Positions 8,797 through 19,200 of a DNA stretch of 64,000 nucleotides are shown piece by piece (position 1 is the stretch's first letter; each line of letters starts with the position of its first letter). The notes below the pieces were generated by a model. It saw only the letters and a program-made list of their open reading frames with translations. It had not been told where the DNA came from and did not search any database. The stretch covers positions 39,221 to 103,220 of the forward strand of contig JAUNVP010000011.1 in assembly GCA_030537615.1 (NCBI GenBank), read 5' to 3'. Source of the stretch: Actinomycetaceae bacterium (GTDB lineage: Bacteria > Actinomycetota > Actinomycetes > Actinomycetales > Actinomycetaceae). The position numbers and the translations under genes were made by a program.

Positions 8797-9198
8797 TTAG
8801 CCAACTTTAACGACGTCTGTGACAAACACGAGCGTGTCTCCGCCTTGAATACCTGCCTGTGGTACTCCCTGATCGCCGTATCCCATGTCGGAGGGAATGC
8901 TGAGAACGATGCGTGAGCCCTCGCGGATACCAAGTAGGCCCCTGTCCCAGCCAGCAATCACTGCGCCAACTCCGACAGTGAATTCGAGCGGCTGGTTTCG
9001 ATCATACGAGTTATCGAAAACCTCTCCGTTCCATACCTGGCCGAGGTAATGGCACTGGAGATGGTCGCCGGGCTTGATCTCGGGGCCAGCTCCTTCCCGG
9101 ATGATTTCAACCTCAAGGCCAGCCGGTGCTTCACTTTGGAGGAACTCGATGGTTGGCTTACGGAGGAAGTTTTCGGATACTTTAACGAATTGTGACAT
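8797..9198 (-). CDS. FKBP-type peptidyl-prolyl cis-trans isomerase
   Basis: A single-domain cytosolic FKBP of 133 residues. The FK506-binding core is clear: G-D-H-L-Q-C-H-Y-L-G-Q, D-N-S-Y-D-R-N-Q-P-L-E-F, the V-I-A-G-W-D-R-G-L-L-G loop with the conserved tryptophan, and G-Y-G-D-Q-G at the end of the flap. ATG 9198 has AAAGGAC just upstream; the longer open frame to 9384 runs through the intergenic space and is not needed. There is no signal peptide. It acts in protein folding. The upstream BI-1 gene lies 40 bp away in the same direction and could be cotranscribed. Confidence 0.94.
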   Translation of the reverse strand: MSQFVKVSENFLRKPTIEFLQSEAPAGLEVEIIREGAGPEIKPGDHLQCHYLGQVWNGEVFDNSYDRNQPLEFTVGVGAVIAGWDRGLLGIREGSRIVLSIPSDMGYGDQGVPQAGIQGGDTLVFVTDVVKVG

Positions 9199-9235
9199 GG
9201 TCACGGTCCTTTCGGTGTTATTCGTGAGCCTTCTG

Positions 9236-10150
9236 TTAGTTGTCACCGCGCAAGATCGCAAGCAAACGTAAGATTTCGACGTAGAGCCAAATGACTGTGA
9301 CCATGACCCCGAAAGCGACCCGCCACGCAAATACAGCTGGTACGCCGTTTTCCACGCCCTTCTGTGCGATATCGAAGTCGCCAATCAGTGCCATGGCACC
9401 GAGAATCACGGCAACGACCCCGACGATAATGCCGATCGGGATCCCCATAATGGTCATACTGCCGATGCCCCACGGGCTAGCAATTACTCCGGTCGCAGAA
9501 AGGATCATGGACAGTACGTTGTAAACAATCAGTCCAATGAGACCAATCAGAACCATCCGCTGCATTTTCGGCGTATTGCGCACCCTACCGGTTGCAAACA
9601 ATACGAGTGTGGTACCTACGACGGCGAACGTTGCAATGACGGCTTGGATAACAATACCGGGATACGCGTATTCCATGATCGCAGACAGCGAACCAAGAAA
9701 TACCCCCTCAGCAACCGCATAGGCCATGATGGTTGCGGGGCTGATGGTCTTTTTGAAGATAATGACCATCGCGAGGATAAACCCGCCAATCGCGCCACCC
9801 ATCATGAGCATGCTCCCGAGGCCGGGATTGACCATGGTGAGGATCCACGATACTGCGGACGCGGCAACGAGAATTCCGAACAGGATACTCGTCTTCATTA
9901 CGACATCGTCGTACGTCATGCGCCCCTGGTCGACTGCATCTGCTGCGGGTGCCCGGTAGGCTTCTTCGAGTTGTTGAAAATCTTGATACTGTTTCGCTGC
10001 CGACTGGCCGCGAGTCACACGTGCTCCCAACTCGTCGGGAGCCGCGGTCGATTGCCCGTGTTGTCCCGGCTGGTAGCCGGGCATCGTCGGGTAACCCGCT
10101 GGAGTGCGATCGAAAGTCCGTTCAAGACTATTCATTACTGGGTTCGCCAT
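9236..10150 (-). CDS. Bax inhibitor-1 / YccA family membrane protein
   Basis: A 304-residue integral membrane protein of the BI-1 (TMBIM) family as found in actinobacteria. These have a 100-residue hydrophilic N-terminus rich in G, Q and P, followed by seven hydrophobic segments from about residue 90. The family has roles in membrane stress and proteolysis control; some bacterial members leak calcium. Recognisable segments are A-E-G-V-F-L-G-S-L-S and I-G-D-F-D-I-A near the C-terminus, the latter carrying the paired aspartates of the pH-sensing di-aspartyl site. Exact physiological role is not known. Confidence 0.88.
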   Translation of the reverse strand: MANPVMNSLERTFDRTPAGYPTMPGYQPGQHGQSTAAPDELGARVTRGQSAAKQYQDFQQLEEAYRAPAADAVDQGRMTYDDVVMKTSILFGILVAASAVSWILTMVNPGLGSMLMMGGAIGGFILAMVIIFKKTISPATIMAYAVAEGVFLGSLSAIMEYAYPGIVIQAVIATFAVVGTTLVLFATGRVRNTPKMQRMVLIGLIGLIVYNVLSMILSATGVIASPWGIGSMTIMGIPIGIIVGVVAVILGAMALIGDFDIAQKGVENGVPAVFAWRVAFGVMVTVIWLYVEILRLLAILRGDN

Positions 10151-10277
10151 TAAGACTCCTTATGACTAGCGAACATCAAACCGTGTAACAACGTTAACGC
10201 CAAGACTGTCATAATTATTCCATTAGCGCGACGGTTAGGAGTTGAATTCACCAGATTATGTCTACCTGGATGTACTG

Positions 10278-10351
10278 TACCCCCAGCCGGACTCGAACCG
10301 GCACTGCGTCGATTTTAAGTCGACTGCCTCTACCAATTGGGCTATGGGGGC
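10278..10351 (-). tRNA. tRNA with anticodon UAA (nominal Leu), short variable arm
   Basis: The minus strand folds as a 74-nt cloverleaf: acceptor GCCCCCA/TGGGGGT, a 3-bp D stem GCC/GGC with G-G-T-A-G-A loop, anticodon arm GTCGA-CTTAAAA-TCGAC, and T arm GCCGG-TTCGAGT-CCGGC. The anticodon reads UAA, which decodes UUA leucine. Ordinary bacterial leucine tRNAs have a long variable arm; here it is only 5 nt (GCAGT). CCA is not encoded. The gene stands alone between the BI-1 gene and nhaA. Confidence 0.85.
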
Positions 10352-10511
10352 GCGCTCCTATTCTACTGAGAAGCCACCGCTTCGATGCAACCCCGGCAAC
10401 TGTGCTCCGCACGTCACAAAATTGACTAGTATTTTGAGCATACGATGAGCCGGCCGTAGACCAGTCACACATTTCGACGGCCGACAGCCCGTCAAGAAAG
10501 GTCAGCATCTC

Positions 10512-11915
10512 ATGTGGTCAGACGGTAAACGGCGCCCGGGAGTAGCTCGCCCTTCCGGTATTCTCCGCCGCTCGTCCTATAACTCTCCGGCCTCAATCGG
10601 CGTACCGCGCCCGTATTCTATGTCGTCGACTTACCGGCATCGATACGAACTAGCCCGCCACGCAACGCCGCCAACCGCGCTTGAACGGATCAAGGATCTA
10701 CCGAACGCAGCCGTTCGATTCGTATCTGACGAAACGCGATCAGGTATGTTGCTTGTGGTCGCCGCAGTCGTCGCGCTTGTGTGGGCAAACTCACCATGGC
10801 ATCGCGTGTATGAGACTATGGCTCACTTCACGTTCGGACCGGAGTCTCTCCACCTGCACCTCCCGGTCGAAGCGTGGGCGGCTGATGGTATTCTCACGGT
10901 GTTCTTCTTTGTCGTCGGGTTAGAGCTGAAGACAGAGTTTGTCACCGGTGCTCTGCGGGACATCCGCGAAGCTGCCCTTCCCATGCTGGCGGCGGCATTC
11001 GGTATGGCTGGTCCGGCGTTCGTCTACCTCACCGTGCAGGTATTGGCGGGCTCGGGCGCCTATTCGGGGTGGGCTATTCCAGCGGCCACAGATATTGCTT
11101 TTGCGGTCGCATTACTCGGCTTGTTTGGAAAGGGTATGCCCCCAGCTGCCCGAACATTCCTTCTGACCCTCGCGGTCGTTGATGATCTGCTCGCAATCAT
11201 CATTATTGCAGTCGTCTATTCAACAGATCTTAACTATATTGCCCTCGCATGCGCTTTCCTCGCCATCGGCGTATTTGGATTTCTCGTACAAAAGCGTCTG
11301 TTCAAATGGTGGCTCCTCCTTCCCATTGCCATTGTCGCCTGGGGCTTTATGCACGCTTCTGGAGTGCACGCAACGATCTCCGGTGTCGCCATGGGACTTC
11401 TCGTACCAGCAACACGGTCGGGGGGCGAACCCCAGTGGTCGCATCACTTGGCTGAGAAGCTCAATCCTTTATCAGCCGGACTCATCGTGCCGATCTTCGC
11501 TTTCTTTGCGGCTGGCGTAAATGTCTCCGGCTCGGGCGGATTGCGTGAAGTCCTCGTCGATCCGGTCGCCATCGGTGTCATGCTCGGTCTCCCGGTCGGT
11601 AAGGTTCTCGGTATTGCCGGGTCCGTGTTCTTCCTTACGCGGTGGACGAAGCTCCGCCTCGGTGCCGGTGTCGATATGCCCGATATCAATGCGATCGCCC
11701 TGTTGGCTGGCATCGGCTTTACGGTTGCACTTCTGGTTGCTGGCTTAGCTTTCCCCGACGATCCGCATCTCGTTCCCGACGCCAAGCTCGGTGTCATGAT
11801 GGGCACGGCAATCGCAGCCATCGGCGGCGGTCTGGCGGTTCGCTACCGGGCTACGCGCCACGCTCGTGGCCGAGCGGCCAACTTGCGCCGCGGTTCACTA
11901 TTCCCCGACCGTTAG
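10512..11915 (+). CDS. nhaA: Na+/H+ antiporter NhaA
   Basis: Exports sodium in exchange for protons. The protein has 467 residues with about 12 membrane helices. Key residues are visible: the paired aspartates in L-A-V-V-D-D-L-L-A-I-I (ion-binding site), P-A-A-T-D-I-A-F-A in the TM4 crossing, and G-L-E-L-K-T-E-F in TM2. An N-terminal extension of about 60 residues precedes the first helix. ATG 10512 is supported by AGAAAGG about 10 bp upstream; a later ATG near 10621 could also serve. Its end overlaps the convergent ppx by 18 bp, so no terminator separates them. Confidence 0.95.
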   Translation: MWSDGKRRPGVARPSGILRRSSYNSPASIGVPRPYSMSSTYRHRYELARHATPPTALERIKDLPNAAVRFVSDETRSGMLLVVAAVVALVWANSPWHRVYETMAHFTFGPESLHLHLPVEAWAADGILTVFFFVVGLELKTEFVTGALRDIREAALPMLAAAFGMAGPAFVYLTVQVLAGSGAYSGWAIPAATDIAFAVALLGLFGKGMPPAARTFLLTLAVVDDLLAIIIIAVVYSTDLNYIALACAFLAIGVFGFLVQKRLFKWWLLLPIAIVAWGFMHASGVHATISGVAMGLLVPATRSGGEPQWSHHLAEKLNPLSAGLIVPIFAFFAAGVNVSGSGGLREVLVDPVAIGVMLGLPVGKVLGIAGSVFFLTRWTKLRLGAGVDMPDINAIALLAGIGFTVALLVAGLAFPDDPHLVPDAKLGVMMGTAIAAIGGGLAVRYRATRHARGRAANLRRGSLFPDR

Positions 11916-12884
11916 AAGCGAATGAGCTACTCCATCGAGAATGTCATGTTCTGACACGACGATGGACGGCTCTGGCTGTATGGTCTGCAGTCGCCGGAGG
12001 ATTCGTAGCCATACGATAGCGCCTCCGCCAATAACATCAGCGCGACCTGTTGGCATATAGGCAAGATCAGCTTTGACCGCCGTTGGCTCCTCGATCATGA
12101 AAGTACATGATCGGATCATCTGTTCAAACGTGTGTCGCGAGGCATGAATCCGCGTCGAATCATAGGCGTCAAGACCGAGTACGTGAGCTGTGATCGTGGT
12201 GACCGTTCCCGCCACTCCAATAAGCGTACGTACTCGATCGAGATCGCATGTGCGAGCGACTTCGTCGATCTTTTCGTCCACCCATCGCGACGCATTCTCA
12301 ATCGCTCGCGCCCGTCGAGCGCCGCTCGCATTGAGGTCGGGAAACATCTCGGTTACGCGCACCGATCCCATATTGATGGAACAACTGGCATCGATCAGCA
12401 CGCCCTCTGCGGTGGCGTCCCCCACGACGAACTCGGTCGATCCTCCGCCGATATCGACGACCAGTGCAGGCCAGGCAATCTGAGTCAGTGAGCTCGTTGC
12501 ACCACGGAAGGATAGTTCAGCTTCTTCCGTCCCCGAGATCACTTCAGGTCTCACGCCAACGGCCCTGTGGATCCGGGAGAAAAACTCATCCCGGTTGGCG
12601 GCGTCACGGGTTGCGGACGTCGCCACGAAACGCAGTCGTTCAACACCGTAATTTTCGCAAATCGACGCGTACTTCTGCGATTGCGCTACGGTGCGATCCA
12701 CCGCATCCGGATTGAGGATCCCCGTTTCGTTAACGCCCTCGCCGAGACGGACAATCGTCATGGTACGCACCAGATCCGTCCACTTCTCTTCTTCCCGATA
12801 ACCTATGAGGAGCCGAATGGAGTTCGTTCCACAGTCAATGGCGGCCACGCGCTCACGTCGTTCAGTCACAGTCGGTACGTCCAC
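11898..12884 (-). CDS. ppx: exopolyphosphatase / guanosine pentaphosphate phosphohydrolase (Ppx/GppA)
   Basis: Degrades polyphosphate or pppGpp. The 328 residues cover the two ASKHA subdomains. The phosphate-1 loop A-A-I-D-C-G-T-N-S-I-R-L-L is at the N-terminus, and V-D-I-G-G-G-S-T-E-F is the phosphate-2 loop. The short form without an HD domain matches actinobacterial Ppx. It is the last gene of the eno / ftsB-like / DUF501 / ppx string and begins (GTG 12884) inside the end of the DUF501 gene. A polyphosphate kinase 2 gene lies at 34.8 kb, so both directions of polyP metabolism are present. Confidence 0.93.
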   Translation of the reverse strand: MDVPTVTERRERVAAIDCGTNSIRLLIGYREEEKWTDLVRTMTIVRLGEGVNETGILNPDAVDRTVAQSQKYASICENYGVERLRFVATSATRDAANRDEFFSRIHRAVGVRPEVISGTEEAELSFRGATSSLTQIAWPALVVDIGGGSTEFVVGDATAEGVLIDASCSINMGSVRVTEMFPDLNASGARRARAIENASRWVDEKIDEVARTCDLDRVRTLIGVAGTVTTITAHVLGLDAYDSTRIHASRHTFEQMIRSCTFMIEEPTAVKADLAYMPTGRADVIGGGAIVWLRILRRLQTIQPEPSIVVSEHDILDGVAHSLLTVGE

Positions 12885-13434
12885 TCACCAGGTTCTCACC
12901 GGTGAAATCACCGGGCCGCTGTCCATCAACACATCGGCAGGTATCGTGATCCCACAGCCCGTCTTTCACTAAGCGCTCTAAGACCAGGTCACCGATTGGG
13001 TTTACACCTGGTCCAGCCGCAAGGGTGTGCGCGAGAAGCGCATGGAGACACTTGACTCGTTGGGGCATACCGCCAGCGGAGAAGTGCGCGATTTCAGGGA
13101 CTTTCTCAATGCTTTCTCGCGTGTCAATGTAGTCTTGATGCGCGTTCCAATAGTGCTTAGCGATCGTAGAATCCTCCGCGAGAAGCGTATTCAACTCGTC
13201 CATCCACTGCTGAGCTTCAAGCGTCGAACACCCTTTAACTGCAGCTGGATGCGACAGGTAATACAGCGTCGGGAACGGAGTGCCATCAGGCAACCTCGGC
13301 GCGGTAGAGACAACCAGAGGAGCCCCGCACACGCAACGCGCGGCAATGCCGAGAACACCTCGGGGAACTCGACCGAGCTGGCGCTCGACAATCGCCCGAT
13401 CAATCGCCTCAGCATCGGAAATATCTACGGACAC
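12862..13434 (-). CDS. DUF501 family protein
   Basis: A 190-residue protein of the DUF501 family, found mainly in actinobacteria directly downstream of ftsB-like genes. Function is unknown. Visible features are an N-terminal R-Q-L-G-R-V-P-R-G, a cysteine cluster (A-R-C-V-C-G, K-C-L-H and C-R-C), and Y-Y-L-S-H-P, all family hallmarks. GTG 13434 shares one base with the TAG of the preceding gene, and its end overlaps ppx by 23 bp, so three genes are tightly coupled. The cysteines could bind metal; that is inference. Confidence 0.88.
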   Translation of the reverse strand: MSVDISDAEAIDRAIVERQLGRVPRGVLGIAARCVCGAPLVVSTAPRLPDGTPFPTLYYLSHPAAVKGCSTLEAQQWMDELNTLLAEDSTIAKHYWNAHQDYIDTRESIEKVPEIAHFSAGGMPQRVKCLHALLAHTLAAGPGVNPIGDLVLERLVKDGLWDHDTCRCVDGQRPGDFTGENLVSGRTDCD

Positions 13435-14066
13435 TACTCCCCCTCTTCTGAGGTTTCCGGATCATCTTCAAGTGGCTCATCGTTCAGTTTTTCAATGGGT
13501 TCAGCCGCCGCGTCGACCGTGTCAGCCACAGTCAAATACCAGGGCCGCGGAGGGCCATCCTTGTGAGCCGGCGTGGCTTGGGCCGGTAAAACTGCGTCAT
13601 CGCCCGGATCGACAACCGCGTACTGCGTTTCTCCACGCATGACATAGCCGAGGCGAGCGCGAGCCTGGGAAGCCACGTAAGATTTGTCGGCCCAACGATC
13701 AATCTGCGTTTGCAGATCCTCGTTCTTTTGTTGCGCCTGTTCAATCTGGTAGACGAGTGATTTGTATTCCCGTTGCATTGTCCACCACTGGTGCAGTGGT
13801 TGGGAAACTCCGAGTATTCCAAGCACGAGAACGAGACCGAGCGCAAAGGCTCTGAGCGACACATCCGGAGTCGCTCGCTTCCGGTTTGGCAACCGGCGCG
13901 TCTGAACGCCTGAGGCTCGCGAGTCTCGCTTTTGACGCGGCTCCAACCGCACCACTTCGGTACGGCGAGCCGGCCTCGCCGGTTGTCTCGGTGAGCGCAC
14001 TGAACCAGTCACGCTACGCGGTACGCGTGGGCGCCGAGCGCGCGTAGAATCTGGTTGCTTACTCAT
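13434..14066 (-). CDS. ftsB: septum formation initiator (FtsB/DivIC family)
   Basis: A bitopic division protein of 210 residues. An N-terminal cytosolic tail rich in arginine and proline (about 75 residues) is followed by one membrane helix (A-L-G-L-V-L-V-L-G-I-L-G-V). A short coiled coil rich in Q and E follows (E-Y-K-S-L-V-Y-Q-I-E-Q-A-Q-Q-K-N-E), with Q-A-R-A-R-L-G-Y-V, typical of FtsB/DivIC. The acidic C-terminal tail is longer than in E. coli FtsB. Position after eno is the conserved actinobacterial place for this gene. It would act with FtsL and FtsQ at the divisome. Confidence 0.9.
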   Translation of the reverse strand: MSKQPDSTRARRPRVPRSVTGSVRSPRQPARPARRTEVVRLEPRQKRDSRASGVQTRRLPNRKRATPDVSLRAFALGLVLVLGILGVSQPLHQWWTMQREYKSLVYQIEQAQQKNEDLQTQIDRWADKSYVASQARARLGYVMRGETQYAVVDPGDDAVLPAQATPAHKDGPPRPWYLTVADTVDAAAEPIEKLNDEPLEDDPETSEEGE

Positions 14067-14148
14067 GTGTCCTAGTGTTCCAAATCATCGAGCAGTTTCC
14101 ATCTATCGAGGCGGGTATGTCGAATGCGGATAAACAGACACACAGGAA

Positions 14149-14180
14149 AGGAGGGCGGATCTCCAGATCCGCCCTCCTTA
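14149..14180 (-). terminator. terminator after eno
   Basis: A 14-bp perfect stem AAGGAGGGCGGATC with a 4-nt loop lies just downstream of eno and 80 bp before the ftsB-like gene. It probably reduces read-through from the highly expressed eno. Confidence 0.85.
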
Positions 14181-14190
14181 ACGTGTGAAG

Positions 14191-15561
<1,371 letters not shown>

Positions 15562-15647
15562 TCAACTTACTCCCAAGCGTTTAGATCGCGCTTCTCGAGC
15601 ATCTGCGGGGGGCAATAGTCCTATCCTTAGAGCTCCGAAAAGTGATT

Positions 15648-16181
15648 TCAGTTACCCGGCTGAACCAGTGGGTCAAAGACTCCATCCAGGATGGGACGGC
15701 TCAGGAATTTCTCCTCCGTCAGCTTGCCATATCGTGGATTCACCTCAATAGACAAGTTTTCCTGGTTTTCCCGAAGCTGCGTGCTGAACGTCATTTCGTC
15801 GATATTTTGACTGAGCAGATTAGCCACGTGAATAGTCTTGAGGACTTCAACTGACGAGTCAGACAGATTATCGTTCACTTCTGCGAAAGAGTTTCGCACA
15901 TCCTCGCCAGAGAGCGTGATGTTGTTCTTTTCTCCCACAGCGATGACCGACTTGTTAATCGTCAGAAGATTGACGACATCGGTCGGCGTAAAGGGGTTTC
16001 CTGATAGATCAGTCAGTTCTCGCGCTGTTTGGGACACCACGTCCTCGGAGTATTCTTCGTCATCGACAATGACCGCTGTGCCAGGCTGAGCGGAACAAGC
16101 CGCAAGGCCGAATGACAGAACGATAGCGGAAGCTCCTACGGTCAAACGTTTTGTCAACTGGTGGCGAATATTCACGTCCAC
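15648..16181 (-). CDS. lipoprotein in the mfd-eno interval (SurA-like N-terminal region possible)
   Basis: A 177-residue secreted lipoprotein. The signal peptide ends in a lipobox G-L-A-A-C with the lipidated cysteine at residue 29. The mature part contains a helix-rich stretch (L-L-T-I-N-K-S-V-I-A-V-G-E-K-N-N-I) reminiscent of SurA/trigger-factor-type chaperone N-domains, then a segment ending N-P-R-Y-G-K-L. The locus position is where mycobacteria carry lpqU, but similarity to LpqU is not evident, and no mazG gene separates it from mfd as it does there. A chaperone role is a guess. Confidence 0.75.
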   Translation of the reverse strand: MDVNIRHQLTKRLTVGASAIVLSFGLAACSAQPGTAVIVDDEEYSEDVVSQTARELTDLSGNPFTPTDVVNLLTINKSVIAVGEKNNITLSGEDVRNSFAEVNDNLSDSSVEVLKTIHVANLLSQNIDEMTFSTQLRENQENLSIEVNPRYGKLTEEKFLSRPILDGVFDPLVQPGN

Positions 16182-16242
16182 TTGTCCTTTCGTGACTGCG
16201 TGAGGTTAATTCTACGCTGAACAACAGCCCGTTGCATGCGTG

Positions 16243-19200
16243 TCATGACTGTGCGGATGCGGTGCGCGATGGGCGGTAGTCCACGATGTTGTCAAGGAAT
16301 CGCTCAGTCCATTCGATAAGCGCCTCGTCCACAACCGCTGCTCCCCCAATCTTCGAGGTCGTCGGGGCGGGAACCAGGAGTGAACGCACCGCGGTCTTAA
16401 TGATGCTGCCAGAATGGAGACGTTTGAGCCGCATGGTTTGAGCATCCCCCAGTTCGACCGGCGAAAAGCGAATGTACTTGCCCTGGGCAACGATCTCGCC
16501 AATTCCCAGTTCACGGGCCCGCTCTCGGAGCGCGGCAAGCGCGAAGAGGAGATCGATTTCCCGGGGAATTGGACCGTATCGATCGGACAGTTCGTCTCGA
16601 ATATCGTCGGCATCCGCGGGAGTTTCTAGCGTGGCGATCTTGGCGTAAGTTTCTAACCGGAGTTGTTCACCCGCAATGTAATCGGTTGGAATATGGGCGT
16701 CGATCGGTAGTTCAATGCGCATCTCTTCGCGCGGTTTCTCACCTTCCCCGCGGAAGTTTGTCACGGCATCGGCCACCATCCGCACATAGAGATCGAAGCC
16801 GACTCCGGCGATATGTCCGGATTGTTCACCGCCGAGCAGGTTTCCCGCCCCGCGGATTTCCAGATCCTTTTGCGCAACGGCGATACCGGAGCCGAGATCG
16901 GTATTCGTCGCAATCGTTGTCAGTCGTTCGTGTGCGGTTTCGGTCAGTGGCTGATCAGCAGGATAGAGGAAGTACGCGTACCCGCGTTCTCGACCGCGTC
17001 CAACTCGGCCACGCAACTGGTGAAGCTGCGCCAATCCCATGGCATCTGCTCGGTCGACGATGAGGGTGTTGGCATTCGCGATATCAAGCCCTGTTTCAAC
17101 AATGGTGGTGCAGACCAGAACGTCAAACTCTCGATTCCAGAAATCAACGATCACCTGTTCGAGTTCGTTTTCGCTCAGTTTTCCGTGGGCAACTCGCACT
17201 CGCGCTTCCGGAACCAGATCATTCACTTTGGAAGCAACCTTGGCGATATCCTCGACGCGATTATGGACGTAGAACACCTGCCCGTCCCGCAAAAGTTCTC
17301 GTTTGATCGCCGCGCTCACCTGTTGGTCCGTGTATGCGCCAACAAATGTGAGGATCGGGTGGCGCTCTTCGGGAGGAGTTTGCAGAATCGACATTTCACG
17401 AATTCCCGTCACCGCCATCTCCAGAGTGCGGGGAATCGGCGTGGCCGACATAGATAGAACGTCGACATCCGTCCGCAGTTGTTTAAGCGTTTCTTTGTGT
17501 TCGACACCGAATCGCTGTTCCTCGTCAATGATGACGAGACCGAGATTCTTAAACCGCACTGTCCCCGTCAGCAACGAGTGAGTACCAATAACAATGTCGA
17601 CCGTGCCCGCTTTAAGCCGTTCCTTGACATCTGCTGCCTCAGCCTTCGAAGAGAACCGAGACAGTGCCACGACGTCGACGGGGAATCCGGCATACCGTTG
17701 CGCGAACGTTTCCATGTGCTGTTGAACTAGTAACGTGGTCGGCACGAGAATCGCCACTTGTTTGCCGTCTTGCACGGCTTTGAATGCGGCGCGGACGGCA
17801 ATTTCCGTCTTGCCGTAGCCAACGTCTCCGCACAGCAGTCGGTCCATCGGCACTGACCGCTCCATGTCGGCCTTCACCTCGTCAATGGTGACGAGTTGAT
17901 CGGGCGTTTCAACGTAGGGGAACGCATCTTCCAGTTCGCGTTGCCACGGCGTGTCTGGGCTGTAGGCGTGTCCTTTGGTAGCTTGTCGCGCAGCGTAGAG
18001 ACGAACAAGCTCCGCCGCGATCTCTCGCACCGCTTTGCGCGCTCGCGCCTTGGTTTTCGCCCACTCGGATCCGCCCATTTTAGACAGAGTTGGAGAATCA
18101 GAACCCGAATACTTCGATACCTGATCGAGTTGATCGGTTGGCACATAGAGCTTATCGCCGGGCTGCCCACGTCGCGTGGGAGCGTACTCGATGAGCAGAT
18201 AATCTCGAGTGACTGCCTGTTTCCCCGTTCCCATGGTGCGCGAAACCATTTCTAAAAATCGTCCGATTCCATGGTGCTCGTGGACAACGAGATCGCCGGC
18301 AGAAAGGGTGAGCGGGTCGATTCCTTTGCGTCGGCGCGACGGCATCTTCCGCATATCGGCAGTGGTTGGACCACTGCGGCCGGTGAGATCCGATTCCGTA
18401 ATAACGGCGAATCTTTCGGCCTCGAGGACGTATCCGGGGCCTGCTGGCGCGGCCACCACATCAATGACACCGGGAGTTGGTGGCTCAGTGATGGTTTCGC
18501 ATACGCGGGCCGGGACATCGGCTTGGGAAAGAATACTCGTAATGCGCTTGGCCGGGCCGGGGCCATCGGTCGTGACAGCCACTGTCCATCCATCAGCTTG
18601 TAGCTGAGTCAGATCCTTGACGGCCTCGTCGATTTTGCCGCGGTACGGCCGCACGGCGCGAGCGCCGATTTGCATGAGAGTCGGGCTGACAATGACCGGC
18701 GCATTCGTCGCTATCGTTTCGCTCGTAGCGGTAGCGAGTTCGGTGGGTGGCAGGGCTGTCAGATGTGACCAGCCCATCAACCGCTGAGCGGCATCGTCCC
18801 GCATCTGCGCCAGCGTTTTGAAAGAGGCCGCTCCAGCTTGCAGGGGAATCTCCGCGCCTCCCGCCGCTGCCGACCACGCGGCAGCGAGAAACTCCTCGGT
18901 CGTTGCCACGAGATCATCACAGCGCGATTCACACCGCTCCGGATCCACGAGTACAACGGCTGCGTGCGGATCAACCAGGTCAAGAATCGAATCCATTCGA
19001 TCAACGAGTACCGGACTGAGAGATTCCATCCCCTCAACCGGGATTCCCTGGGAGATAAGTTCGAGCATCTGCGCCGCTCCGGGCAAGCGTCCCACCAGGT
19101 GAGCGGCTTTAGCGCGCACGCTGTCATTGAGTAGAAGTTCGCGAGCGGCCGGAGCCCACAATCCGTCCTCAGCAGGCCCCACCGTCCGTTGATCCGAGAT

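Noticed and set aside
9225..9234. GTGAGCCTTC after the BI-1 gene as a motif copy
   Set aside because: Only one half is intact; the CATG half is lost, so chance is not excluded.
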